A stretch of 38,388 nucleotides of DNA from an uncultured Oscillospiraceae bacterium (GCA_910588495.1 CAJUPU010000029.1:2763-41150); one strand, 5' to 3'; numbered from the stretch's first letter, positions 6,773-13,774 are shown. The notes: a model not told the origin generated them from the sequence alone. Numbers and translations: made by a program.

Positions 6773-6801
6773 AATTTAACACTTTTATGCGCAAAAGTCA
6801 A
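6773..6801 (-). promoter_or_regulatory. Sigma-A promoter of the tyrosine operon leader
   Basis: TTGACT (6796-6801), a 17-bp spacer and TAAATT (6773-6778) on the minus strand. It places the transcription start near 6766, just before the leader ribosome binding site. Confidence 0.8.
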
Positions 6802-6818
6802 GAGGGAAATTTGAACAG

Positions 6819-6959
6819 AAAAAACGCCCACCCCAGGAAGAGAGGGCGGGTGGGCGTTGCATCTGCCGCGAGAGGAGCTGTCTGCGGCGGGCCGATGCGC
6901 GCGCCGGCGCCACGCCGCGCCGGTGCGTACCGGGCAGGGAGGATCGGTCCCGTCCGGCA
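6819..6959 (-). ncRNA. Candidate structured small RNA, about 140 nt
   Basis: No protein is evident, yet the minus strand has a TATACT -10 box (6966-6971) and a canonical intrinsic terminator 140 bp later (11-bp stem 6823-6833/6848-6858 followed by T6 at 6819-6824). Between them the RNA can form a nested stem CCGAT/ATCGG enclosing CCGGCGC/GGCGCCGG, and a second hairpin GCCGC/GCGGC. It ends before the promoter of the tyrosine operon. I do not recognise 6S, SRP, tmRNA, RNase P or a riboswitch. No good -35 box is seen, so promoter support is partial. Confidence 0.4.
6823..6858 (-). terminator. Intrinsic terminator of the candidate small RNA
   Basis: AACGCCCACCC (6823-6833) pairs perfectly with GGGTGGGCGTT (6848-6858); on the minus strand it is followed by six T. 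It also insulates the tyrosine operon promoter from upstream transcription. Confidence 0.8.
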
Positions 6960-6983
6960 ATATGCAGTATAGCATATTGTCGG
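6954..6983. promoter_or_regulatory. Long dyad centred on a TATACT box
   Basis: Arms 6954-6965 and 6972-6983 form a 12-bp inverted repeat with one G-T pair; the inner 8 bp (CAATATGC/GCATATTG) are perfect. The central hexamer is TATACT on the minus strand. It may be an operator over the small RNA promoter, or an RNA hairpin. There is no T-tract on either side. Confidence 0.5.
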
Positions 6984-7088
6984 GAAGAATTAAATGGTCA
7001 GATGTGCCAAAAATATAATTCCGTAATTATACGATATGGCAACTTAAGTGGGTATACTCTAGTCAGTAGACCGACTGGAGGTGTCGCG

Positions 7089-7280
7089 GTGGGATATATC
7101 GAAGCGCAGAGAGCGGCGACCGCCAGATACAACAAAAAGACCTATGACCGGATCGAGATAGTCGTCCACAAGGGCAAGAAGCAGGCGATCAAGGAATTCG
7201 CCCAAAAGCAGGGCAAGAGCACGAATCGATTCATCAACGACGCCATCGAAAAGGCGATGGCGGAACAGGAGGACGCCTGA
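7089..7280 (+). CDS. Small Arc/ribbon-helix-helix family protein
   Basis: 63 residues from the GTG at 7089, which has GGAGGTG 5 nt upstream. An ATG at 7002 would add 29 residues with no upstream signal and is rejected. After a short N-terminus (GYIEAQRAATARYNKK), the segment YDRIEIVVHKGKK gives the beta strand, then AIKEFAQKQGKS and TNRFINDAIEKAM form two helices. This is the Arc-like RHH pattern found in phage-type repressors and antitoxins. No toxin gene adjoins it: downstream lies a convergent phage-type amidase. It may regulate itself or the dyad-bearing promoter at 6954-6983; both are inference. Its last codons form half of a shared terminator. Confidence 0.75.
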   Translation: MGYIEAQRAATARYNKKTYDRIEIVVHKGKKQAIKEFAQKQGKSTNRFINDAIEKAMAEQEDA

Positions 7281-7298
7281 TCGCTCAGGCGTCCTCCT
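7267..7298. terminator. Convergent hairpin between the RHH gene and the amidase gene
   Basis: Perfect 14-bp stem (7267-7280 with 7285-7298, loop TCGC) that uses the last codons and stop of the RHH gene. It has weak T-tracts on both strands. Confidence 0.65.
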
Positions 7299-7314
7299 TG
7301 CCGTCTGCGGCGGT

Positions 7315-8100
7315 TCAGCCCAGCGCGCCCATCCGGTCCAGCACGGTCAGCGTCCGGCACAGGTCCTCGGACAGGTCCAGCGCCCCGTCGCCGGTGCCGT
7401 TCAGCGCGCCCTTGTCCACCGCCTTCTGCACCGCGTCCCGGTAGTAGTCCGGCACGTCGGCCAGGGTCCTGTAGTATACCATCTCGTCGTCCTCCTCTCC
7501 GTCCATGGCCCGGACCACGTCGGCCCGGAAGTCGTTCATGTCCATCCCGAACCGGGGGAACCAGTTGTACACGTCCCCGTGGTTGCTGGCCACCCCCCGG
7601 CGGTAGCCGTCCTGGTGGCAGATCACCACCCCGTCCCCCATGGGGTCCAGGCGGTAGTCCCGGCACAGCATGGCGGTGAGCTCCACGGCGGTGCGGTATG
7701 CCTGGCGGAAATACGCCGGGTCGGTGAGGGCGTCCTCGCACATCTCGAAGGAGATATGGGTGTCGTTGGCGCTTTTGCCGCTGGTGCCGGTGCCCGCGTG
7801 CCAGCCCCGGTGGTCCCAGGGCAGGGTCTGCACCGCCGCCACCGAGCCGTCCGCCAGCCGCCCGATGAAGCCGTGGACGCACACGTCCAGCCCCGGGCGG
7901 TTCCAGTGGTTGCCGTTGCGGTTCTCGCCCAGGGCGGCCGCCAGCTCCGCCCGGCCGGGGGTGGACGGGACGGGCTGGACATACCGCCGCAGGCTGGGGT
8001 TATTGGCCCCGGTGGAGTGGACCATCACGCCCTTGGGGGCGATGGCGCGTTTGGTCCGATAGCAGTCGTTCTCGGTGAGGATACACTGTAGCAGCTTCAT
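7315..8100 (-). CDS. N-acetylmuramoyl-L-alanine amidase (phage endolysin type)
   Basis: 261 residues from the ATG at 8100. The frame is open up to 8454, but the extra part overlaps the holin gene in another frame. The Amidase_2 domain spans about residues 20-195: GVMVHSTGANN carries the first zinc histidine, DVCVHGFIGRLADG and WHAGTG the core, HISFEMCED the central strand, and GVASNHGDVYNWF the late histidine region. A 60-residue C-terminal part (VYYRTLADVPDYYRDAVQKAVDKG split over two segments) resembles the helical cell-wall-targeting tails of such lysins. It cleaves between MurNAc and L-Ala in peptidoglycan. The start overlaps the holin stop (ATGA), so the two are coupled. Confidence 0.9.
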   Translation of the reverse strand: MKLLQCILTENDCYRTKRAIAPKGVMVHSTGANNPSLRRYVQPVPSTPGRAELAAALGENRNGNHWNRPGLDVCVHGFIGRLADGSVAAVQTLPWDHRGWHAGTGTSGKSANDTHISFEMCEDALTDPAYFRQAYRTAVELTAMLCRDYRLDPMGDGVVICHQDGYRRGVASNHGDVYNWFPRFGMDMNDFRADVVRAMDGEEDDEMVYYRTLADVPDYYRDAVQKAVDKGALNGTGDGALDLSEDLCRTLTVLDRMGALG

Positions 8101-8309
8101 CCGGCACCAGGTCCTTTCTGTGCCGTCCGCTCCAGCTGGGTGCCGAAGTAGAAGGCGATGATCACGGTATACACCGTCATGAAGTCTTGGCCTACCTCGC
8201 CCCGGAGAGCCAGCGCGGCGAACACCACCGTCAGCGTCAGCGTCACCAGGGACTTGACGCACAGCAGCCGACTCAGCCGGTTGGCGAGCACTTCTTTCAT
8301 GGTCTTCAT
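8097..8309 (-). CDS. Small holin-like membrane protein
   Basis: 70 residues: a basic start, TM1 at about 20-38 (SLVTLTLTVVFAALALRG), a short loop, and TM2 at about 43-58 (MTVYTVIIAFYFGTQ), then a charged tail. GGAGG lies 5 nt before the ATG. The size, two-helix layout and overlap with an amidase gene are those of a phage lysis cassette, in which the holin makes pores that let the endolysin reach the wall. No phage structural, integrase or portal genes are in the window. It may be a domesticated lysis module, for example for mother-cell lysis or toxin release; this is inference. Confidence 0.7.
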   Translation of the reverse strand: MKTMKEVLANRLSRLLCVKSLVTLTLTVVFAALALRGEVGQDFMTVYTVIIAFYFGTQLERTAQKGPGAG

Positions 8310-8462
8310 TGGGTCCTCCTCTCTTCCGTGTGGATCGGGGCGGTCCTCGGCGTCGAGGCCCCCTGACCACAGCTATGCGCCTCCCCCCGCCGCTGTGACT
8401 GTCCGATCTGCCCCGGGTGTCAAAATTCCCGCCCCGAAGGGTGAAAAGAGACAAAAAAAGAA

Positions 8463-8492
8463 TTGCCTATTCCTGTGCAATTGTGCTATAAT
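8463..8492 (+). promoter_or_regulatory. Promoter of hpf
   Basis: TTGCCT (8463-8468), an 18-bp spacer and TATAAT (8487-8492). The untranslated region holds a GC-rich hairpin (8501-8519, GGAGGCGG/CCGCCTCC) just before the ribosome binding site AAAGGAG. Confidence 0.75.
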
Positions 8493-8539
8493 ACAAATAC
8501 GGAGGCGGCCGCCGCCTCCAACCGAAAGGAGCTGAGCAC

Positions 8540-9079
8540 ATGAAGTTCACGTTTACAGACAAGAAGGTGGATCTGCCCAAGTCGCTCCACAACTATGCCG
8601 AGAAAAAGGTAGGCAAGCTGGACCGCTACTTCAAGGGCGAGGCGGAGGCCAATCTGGTCTTTTCCGTGGAGAAGGACCGGAACAAGGTGGAGCTCACCAT
8701 CCGTTCCGGCGCCACCATCCTGCGGGTGGCGGAGAGCACCTCGGACATGTTCGCGTCGGTGGACGCGGCGGTCACCTCCATGGAGCGCCAGCTGCGCAAG
8801 CACAAGACCCGCCTGGAAAAGCGGCTGCGCACCGGGGCCTTCGCCCCCGCCGAGGCTGTGGAGGAGACCTCCTTCGTGCCCGACGTGGAGGAGGACGAGT
8901 TCCACATCGTGCGCACCAAGAAGTTCCCCATCAAGCCCATGACGGTGGACGAGGCCATCCTGCAGATGGATCTGCTGGGCCACGCCTTCTACGCCTTCAA
9001 GATCGAGGACAGCGACGCCTTTGCCGTGGTGTACAAGCGCAACGACGGCGGCTACGGCCTGATCGAGGACGAGGGCTGA
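8540..9079 (+). CDS. hpf: Ribosome hibernation promoting factor, long form
   Basis: 179 residues. Residues 1-100 form the S30AE/HPF domain (MKFTFTDKKVDLPKSLHNY, then a basic ERQLRKHKTRLEKRLR helix). An acidic linker (about 105-125) leads to the C-terminal dimerisation domain (IVRTKKFPIKPMTVDEAI, then AFYAFKIEDSDAFAVVYKR and YGLIE). Long HPF joins two 70S ribosomes into inactive 100S dimers in stationary phase. AAAGGAGC precedes the ATG. It has its own promoter and a strong terminator, so it is a single-gene unit. Confidence 0.95.
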   Translation: MKFTFTDKKVDLPKSLHNYAEKKVGKLDRYFKGEAEANLVFSVEKDRNKVELTIRSGATILRVAESTSDMFASVDAAVTSMERQLRKHKTRLEKRLRTGAFAPAEAVEETSFVPDVEEDEFHIVRTKKFPIKPMTVDEAILQMDLLGHAFYAFKIEDSDAFAVVYKRNDGGYGLIEDEG

Positions 9080-9088
9080 TATAGATGA

Positions 9089-9124
9089 AAAATCCCCCGC
9101 CGCGCACGCGCGGCGGGGGATTTT
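9089..9124. terminator. Bidirectional terminator between hpf and tauE
   Basis: A 16-bp stem, A4-TCCCCCGCCGCG with its complement, GC-rich core with T4 at the end on both strands. Confidence 0.9.
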
Positions 9125-9135
9125 CGCGCCCTGGA

Positions 9136-9903
9136 TCAGCTCAGGAGGTCCACCGCCAGGATGGCCGCCCCCAGCACCGCCAGCACCACGCCGGTGGCCC
9201 GGTTGAGGACGATGGGGCTGGCCTTGTTGGCGAACCGGGCGGCGATCCGGGCCCACAGCAGGGTGGACAGCACGCACAGGATGAGCACCGTCAGGTCGGG
9301 CATCCCGCCGATGACGAAGTGGCCGGCCGCCCCGGTGAAGGCGGTGAAGGCCATGATGAACACGCTGGTACCCACGGCGGTCTTGAGCTCGTAGCCCAGG
9401 ACGGAGGTGAGGATCAGCAGCATCATCATGCCGCCCCCGGCCCCCACAAAGCCGCAGATGAAGCCGATGAGCGCCCCGCACAGTACCGACTGGACCACCC
9501 GCTTCCCAGGGTCTGCCGCCGCCATGGTCTCCTTGGTGGTCATCACCGGCTTGACGATGAATTTGATGCCCAAAAGCAGCGTCATGAAGGTGGAGAAGCC
9601 CCCCATGGCGGACGAGGGCACCAGGCTGGACACCCAGCTGCCCACCAGGGTGAAGCCCAGCACTGCGGCCATCATCACCAGGCCGTTTTTCACGTCCAGG
9701 TTCTTGTTTTTGCCGTAGGTATAGGCGGATACGGCGCTGGCCAGCACGTCGCTGGCCAGGGCGATGCCCACCGCCTCATAGGGCTCCATGTGGAGGAAGG
9801 TGATGAGCATGGGGCTGATCACGGCGGCGGCGCTCATGCCGGCGAAGCCGGTGCCCAGCCCCGCGCCGATCCCGGCCGTAAAGCAAACGAGGAAGGTGAT
9901 CAT
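9136..9903 (-). CDS. TauE/SafE family sulfite or organosulfonate exporter
   Basis: 255 residues, nearly all hydrophobic, with about eight helices. The two inverted halves are visible: FTAGIGAGLGTGFAGMSAAAV near the N-terminus and CGALIGFICGFVGAGGGMMMLL near residue 145. This Gly-rich GxxxGFxGxGGG pattern marks the TauE/SafE family of anion exporters (sulfite, sulfoacetate and related). The substrate here cannot be told. Its ATG overlaps the stop of the MarR gene (ATGA), so the regulator and transporter are made together. Confidence 0.9.
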   Translation of the reverse strand: MITFLVCFTAGIGAGLGTGFAGMSAAAVISPMLITFLHMEPYEAVGIALASDVLASAVSAYTYGKNKNLDVKNGLVMMAAVLGFTLVGSWVSSLVPSSAMGGFSTFMTLLLGIKFIVKPVMTTKETMAAADPGKRVVQSVLCGALIGFICGFVGAGGGMMMLLILTSVLGYELKTAVGTSVFIMAFTAFTGAAGHFVIGGMPDLTVLILCVLSTLLWARIAARFANKASPIVLNRATGVVLAVLGAAILAVDLLS

Positions 9904-10343
9904 GGGATGACCTCACTTTTTTCGAGATCCCGGATGTTCCGGGCGATCTTTTGAACGATCTGTGCCGCAAGGGCCAGCTCCTCCGGGGACACCCCCCGAT
10001 TCAGGGTCTCCACGAACCGGTTTTGCGCGGCGGTCCCCTGGCGGATGGCGTTTTCCGCGGCGGGCAGGAGGGTCAGGGACAGGACCTTCCGGTTTCCCGG
10101 CGGATGGACGGCGGATAGCAGGCCCCGTCCCTCCAGAGCGTGGACCGCCGCCGACACATGGGATTTGGTCCACCGGCGCAGCCGCACGGCCTCCGCCGCC
10201 GTGGCGTGGCCGGGGTTGTTGTGGAGGAACAGCAGCAGATCCAGCTCCATCCGGGTCAGCCCGCAGCGCTGGGCCACCGGGTCCAGGGTGCGGTCGTACA
10301 GCCCTTTGAAGAGCAGGACATCGTCCCAAAAGTCCTGGATCAT
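9900..10343 (-). CDS. MarR family transcriptional regulator
   Basis: 147 residues with a winged helix-turn-helix: LTRMELDLLLFLHNNP, then TAAEAVRLRRWTKSHVSAAVHALEGRGLL (helices 2-4, recognition helix TKSHVSAAVHAL), and the wing at GNRKVLSLTLLPAAE. The N- and C-terminal helices form the dimer interface. GGAGGGGCCCAC lies before the ATG. Its promoter (10383-10411) is a perfect consensus, with a GTTC/GAAC inverted repeat (10361-10374) over the likely transcription start, consistent with self-repression. It probably controls the overlapping tauE gene in response to the exported anion or a related stress. Confidence 0.9.
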   Translation of the reverse strand: MIQDFWDDVLLFKGLYDRTLDPVAQRCGLTRMELDLLLFLHNNPGHATAAEAVRLRRWTKSHVSAAVHALEGRGLLSAVHPPGNRKVLSLTLLPAAENAIRQGTAAQNRFVETLNRGVSPEELALAAQIVQKIARNIRDLEKSEVIP

Positions 10344-10360
10344 GTGGGCCCCTCCTTTTT

Positions 10361-10374
10361 GTTCTATTTTGAAC
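10361..10374. promoter_or_regulatory. Candidate MarR operator
   Basis: GTTC-TATTTT-GAAC, an inverted repeat at the predicted transcription start of the marR-tauE unit. Confidence 0.5.
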
Positions 10375-10382
10375 TATTTTTG

Positions 10383-10411
10383 ATTATAACGGCAAAGCGC
10401 CCTGTTGTCAA
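10383..10411 (-). promoter_or_regulatory. Promoter of marR-tauE
   Basis: Perfect consensus on the minus strand: TTGACA (10406-10411), a 17-bp spacer, TATAAT (10383-10388). Confidence 0.85.
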
Positions 10412-10445
10412 GGGAGGGCGGGCGGAAAATGGCACAAAAAGGAGC

Positions 10446-10474
10446 TTGACAAGGGAAGGCGGGTTGGGTATAAT
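10446..10474 (+). promoter_or_regulatory. Promoter of the leuA T-box leader
   Basis: Perfect consensus TTGACA (10446-10451), a 17-bp spacer, TATAAT (10469-10474). It is divergent from and 35 bp away from the marR promoter. Confidence 0.9.
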
Positions 10475-10480
10475 ACCATT

Positions 10481-10822
10481 CAAGCAAAAGGCGAGGATGG
10501 GAACAAGACGTGGTCCGTCCCCCGCGCAGAGAGCCGGTGGCTGGTGCGAACCGGTGTGGGGAGCCGCGTGGATACTGGCCCCGGAGCCGCCGGCCTGAAC
10601 GTGCAGTAGGGCCGGACGGGAGGTCCCGTTACAGGCCGCGGCCTTGTTGGAGGCCAAGAGCGCATACTGGGCGACCATATGCGGAATTAGGGTGGTACCG
10701 CGGAATAGGAGCGCGGAGCCGCCGCGGGCAGCGGCCTTTTCCTGAAGGCCCCCTGTGCTGCGGACCGGCGAAGCGTGACAGCATCATTTCGCCCCTGACA
10801 TCATTGTCGGGGGCGTTTTTTT
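10481..10822 (+). promoter_or_regulatory. T-box riboswitch (leucine)
   Basis: Stem I includes AGAGAGCCGGTGGCTGGTG, then GCGAACCGG, as in other T-boxes. The T-box proper is exact at 10689-10703 (AGGGTGGTACCGCGG), whose GGT/ACC part binds the uncharged tRNA acceptor end. An intrinsic terminator follows: CGCCCCTGAC (10790-10799) with GTCGGGGGCG (10806-10815), then T7. By comparison with the usual stem I layout, the specifier codon preceding GCCCCGGAGCCG is CTG at 10575-10577, a Leu codon, which fits the leuA gene. The specifier assignment is inference. Confidence 0.9.
10790..10822 (+). terminator. T-box terminator hairpin
   Basis: 10-bp stem, six-base loop, T7. It is the off-state structure, disrupted when uncharged tRNA binds. 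Confidence 0.85.
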
Positions 10823-10853
10823 GTCCCCGCGACCGAAAAAGGAGGAATACCCC

Positions 10854-12548
10854 ATGAACTTGAAGCCCGGATTCCAGAAGTACATCCCCTTCGCGCCCCA
10901 GCCCATCCAGGGGCGGACCTGGCCGGACAACACCATCAAAAATGCCCCGGTGTGGTGCTCGGTGGACCTGCGGGACGGCAACCAGGCCCTGATCGACCCC
11001 ATGAACCTGGAGGAGAAGCTGGAGTACTTCCACACCCTGGTGGACATCGGGGTGAAGGAGATCGAGATCGGCTTTCCCTCCGCCAGCGAAACGGAATATG
11101 AGATCTGCCGGGAGCTGATCGAGGGGGGCCATATCCCCGACGACGTGACCATCCAGGTGCTGGTCCAGGCCCGGGAGCACCTCATCAAAAAGACCTTCCA
11201 GGCCATCGAGGGGGCCAAGCACGTCATTTTGCACTTCTACAACTCCACCTCCACCCTCCAGCGCAAGGTGGTGTTCCACATGGACAGGGAGGGGATCACC
11301 AAGATCGCCACCGACGCGGCGGACCTCATCTATGAGATGGCCCAGCCGGTGATCGCGAATGGTATGGATCTGCGGTATGAATACTCTCCGGAATCGTTCA
11401 TGGGCACCGAAATGGACTACGCCGTGGACATCTGCGCGGCGGTGCTGGACCATCTCCACGCCACCGAGGAGAACAAGGTGATCCTCAACCTGCCCACTAC
11501 GGTGGAGAACTGCCTGCCCAACCAGTTTGCCGACATGATGGAGTATTTCATCCGCAAGCTCCCCGGCCGGGAGCGGGCCATCATCTCCCTCCACCCCCAC
11601 AACGACCGGGGCACCGGCGTGGCCACCACCGAGATGGGGCTGCTGGCCGGGGCCGAGCGGGTGGAGGCCACCCTGTTCGGCAACGGCGAGCGCACCGGCA
11701 ACGTGGACATGGTCACCCTGGCCATGAACATGTGGACCCAGGGAGTGGACCCGAAGCTGGACTTCCACGACATCAACAAGATCCGGGACATGTATGAGCG
11801 GTGCACCAAGATGAAGGTGGGGGAGCGGCAGCCCTATGTGGGCGAGCTGGTGTTCACCGCCTTCTCCGGCAGCCACCAGGACGCCATCAACAAGGGCGTC
11901 CACTACATGAACGACAGCGGCACCGATATGTGGGAGGTGCCCTACCTGCCCATCGACCCCGCCGACGTGGGGCGGCAGTACGAGCCCATCATCCGCATCA
12001 ACTCCCAGTCGGGCAAGGGGGGCGCCGCCTTCGTGATGATGCAGAATTTCGGCTACGACCTGCCGAAGGCCATGCACGCCGAGTTCGGCGCGGTGGTGCA
12101 GAAGGAGTCCGACCGGGTGGGCAAGGAGCTGAAGCCCGACCAGATCTTCGCCCTGTTCGACCAGGAGTATCTGTCCGTTCCCAAGGTGTACCAGCTGGAG
12201 CGCCACTCCTTCCAGGAGGACGCCTGCCACGGCGACGCCAGCTGGGTGGCCTTCACCGGCCAGGTGGGCTACCAGGGGAAGGTGATGGACGCCCGGGGGG
12301 AGGGCAACGGCCCCATCGACGCCTTTTTCAACGCCCTCCACGACCTGCCCGAGGGGCACATCGAGGGCTATCAGTTCGTGGACTACAAGGAGCACGCCAT
12401 CTCCACCGGGTCGGACACCCAGGCGGTGTGCTATATCCACCTGAAGGATCCCCAGGGCCGGGACGTGTTCGGCGTGGGCAAGAGCCACAACATCAACCGG
12501 GCCTCGCTGAGAGCGATCCTGTGCGCGATAAACCGGTCGCTGGCGTGA
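10854..12548 (+). CDS. leuA: 2-isopropylmalate synthase, long form
   Basis: 564 residues from the ATG at 10854, preceded by GGAGGAA; an alternative start at 10821 would lie inside the T-box terminator. The N-terminal DRE-TIM barrel (about 25-320) shows DLRDGNQALIDPM (metal site), HPHNDRG (metal histidines) and LFGNGERTGNVDMV. The C-terminal third holds the LeuA regulatory domain that binds leucine (from about 430: ASWVAFTGQVGYQGK, then DAFFNALHDL). It condenses acetyl-CoA with 2-oxoisovalerate, the committed step to leucine. It is controlled twice: by the T-box leader and, by family knowledge, by leucine binding. No other leu genes follow; the unit ends at a terminator. Confidence 0.97.
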   Translation: MNLKPGFQKYIPFAPQPIQGRTWPDNTIKNAPVWCSVDLRDGNQALIDPMNLEEKLEYFHTLVDIGVKEIEIGFPSASETEYEICRELIEGGHIPDDVTIQVLVQAREHLIKKTFQAIEGAKHVILHFYNSTSTLQRKVVFHMDREGITKIATDAADLIYEMAQPVIANGMDLRYEYSPESFMGTEMDYAVDICAAVLDHLHATEENKVILNLPTTVENCLPNQFADMMEYFIRKLPGRERAIISLHPHNDRGTGVATTEMGLLAGAERVEATLFGNGERTGNVDMVTLAMNMWTQGVDPKLDFHDINKIRDMYERCTKMKVGERQPYVGELVFTAFSGSHQDAINKGVHYMNDSGTDMWEVPYLPIDPADVGRQYEPIIRINSQSGKGGAAFVMMQNFGYDLPKAMHAEFGAVVQKESDRVGKELKPDQIFALFDQEYLSVPKVYQLERHSFQEDACHGDASWVAFTGQVGYQGKVMDARGEGNGPIDAFFNALHDLPEGHIEGYQFVDYKEHAISTGSDTQAVCYIHLKDPQGRDVFGVGKSHNINRASLRAILCAINRSLA

Positions 12549-12566
12549 GGCCGGCCCATAGAGATA

Positions 12567-12591
12567 CCCCCCGCTGGGATCCAGCGGGGGG
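12567..12591 (+). terminator. Terminator after leuA
   Basis: 11-bp perfect stem CCCCCCGCTGG/CCAGCGGGGGG, loop GAT, with T5 about 11 nt further on. The last bases lie near the end of the convergent small gene and may serve it too. Confidence 0.75.
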
Positions 12592-12596
12592 CACTC

Positions 12597-12821
12597 TCAC
12601 TTTTTGAACAGGCCGGTGAGGCCCTTCACCGCGCCGCCGATGTTGTCGGCGGTGAGCTTGGCCTTGACGCCGTTCACCACCGCGTCCAGCTGCTCGGTGG
12701 GCAGGTCGATGCCGGTGAGCTTCTCCAGCGCCCCGGCGGGGTCGCTGAGGAACTGCTTTTGCAGGGCGTCGTCGTTCTTGAGCTTGTCCACGATGTCCTC
12801 GATGATCTTTTTGATGTCCAT
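12597..12821 (-). CDS. Small conserved protein with a NHLP/Nif11-leader-like pattern
   Basis: 74 residues from the ATG at 12821, with GGAGGGATCACC before it; an upstream ATG at 12881 has no such signal. Two helices (IKKIIEDIVDKLKND and ALQKQFLSDPAGALEKL) lead to GIDLPTEQLDAVVNGVKAKL and a short amphipathic end. The F-x-DPxxALEKxxGIDLP pattern recalls the nitrile hydratase-like leader fold found on some RiPP precursors, but there is no GG cleavage site, no core peptide rich in Cys, Ser or Thr, and no maturation gene nearby. Small proteins of this type are seen in many Clostridia; I can give no function. Confidence 0.7.
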   Translation of the reverse strand: MDIKKIIEDIVDKLKNDDALQKQFLSDPAGALEKLTGIDLPTEQLDAVVNGVKAKLTADNIGGAVKGLTGLFKK

Positions 12822-12888
12822 GGTGATCCCTCCTCTTTGATGTTGGCGTTTTATTTTACCGGAAATCGCTCCGCCTGTCAATTGGCCC

Positions 12889-12917
12889 TTGCGCGGCTTG
12901 GGAAAAAAAGCTATAAT
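12889..12917 (+). promoter_or_regulatory. Promoter of proC
   Basis: TTGCGC (12889-12894), a 17-bp spacer, TATAAT (12912-12917). Confidence 0.75.
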
Positions 12918-12946
12918 GAGATAAATTTTAGGAAAGCTGGGATCTT

Positions 12947-13768
12947 ATGAAACAGGCGGCCTTCATCGGCGTGGGCAATATGGGCGGGGCGCTGGCCCGG
13001 GCGGCGGTCCGGGCGGTGGGCCCGGACCAGGTGGTGCTGTTCAACCGCACCCGGGCCAAGGCGGAGGCGCTGGCGGCTGAGCTGGGCTGCGGCGTGGTGG
13101 ACAGTGCCGCCGACGCGGTCTGGGCGGCGGAGCACCTCTTTCTGGGGGTGAAGCCCAACGGGATGGGGCCCCTGCTGGAGGAGCTGGCCCCCCAGATCCG
13201 GGACCGCCACCGGGTGGGGGAGGACAAGGTGGTGGTGTCCATGGCGGCGGGGCTGGGCATCAAGGACATGCGGCCCCACCTGGCCGGGGCGGGCTATTAC
13301 GTGCCGGTGGTCCGCATCATGCCCAACACCTGCGTGGCCATCGGAAAGGGCATGACCGCCCTGTGCGCCGGGGAGGCGGCGGAAGCCTTTATCCAGGGAA
13401 TCGAGGAGATCTTGTCCGCCACGGGCCGGGTGGAGCGCATCCCCGAGGGGCTGATGGACCAGTTCTCCGCCGTGGCCGGGTGCGGCCCCGCCTTTGTCTA
13501 CCCCTATATCGAGGCGCTGGCGGACGGCGGCGTGATGGCGGGCCTGCCCCGGAAGCAGGCCATGGAGTACGCCGCTCAGATGGTGCTGGGGGCGGCGGCC
13601 ATGGTGCTGGAGAGCGGCAGGCACCCCGGCCAGCTCAAGGACGAGGTGTGCTCCCCCGGGGGCTCCACCATCGCCGGGGTGGCGGAGCTGGAGCGGGGCG
13701 GTCTGCGCGCCGCCGCCATCAACGCCGTGCTGGCCGCCTACCGGCGGAGCGCGGAGCTGGGCAGATAA
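12947..13768 (+). CDS. proC: Pyrroline-5-carboxylate reductase
   Basis: 273 residues. N-terminal Rossmann motif FIGVGNMGGALARA (residues 5-18) for NAD(P)H. The helical dimer domain bears the family signature around residues 180-235: GCGPAFVYPYIEALADGGV, then KDEVCSPGGSTIAGVAELE. It reduces pyrroline-5-carboxylate to proline, the last step of proline synthesis. Its promoter is close, and the ribosome binding site is weak (AGGAAAG). A strong terminator ends it, so it stands alone. Confidence 0.96.
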   Translation: MKQAAFIGVGNMGGALARAAVRAVGPDQVVLFNRTRAKAEALAAELGCGVVDSAADAVWAAEHLFLGVKPNGMGPLLEELAPQIRDRHRVGEDKVVVSMAAGLGIKDMRPHLAGAGYYVPVVRIMPNTCVAIGKGMTALCAGEAAEAFIQGIEEILSATGRVERIPEGLMDQFSAVAGCGPAFVYPYIEALADGGVMAGLPRKQAMEYAAQMVLGAAAMVLESGRHPGQLKDEVCSPGGSTIAGVAELERGGLRAAAINAVLAAYRRSAELGR

Positions 13769-13774
13769 AACGAT

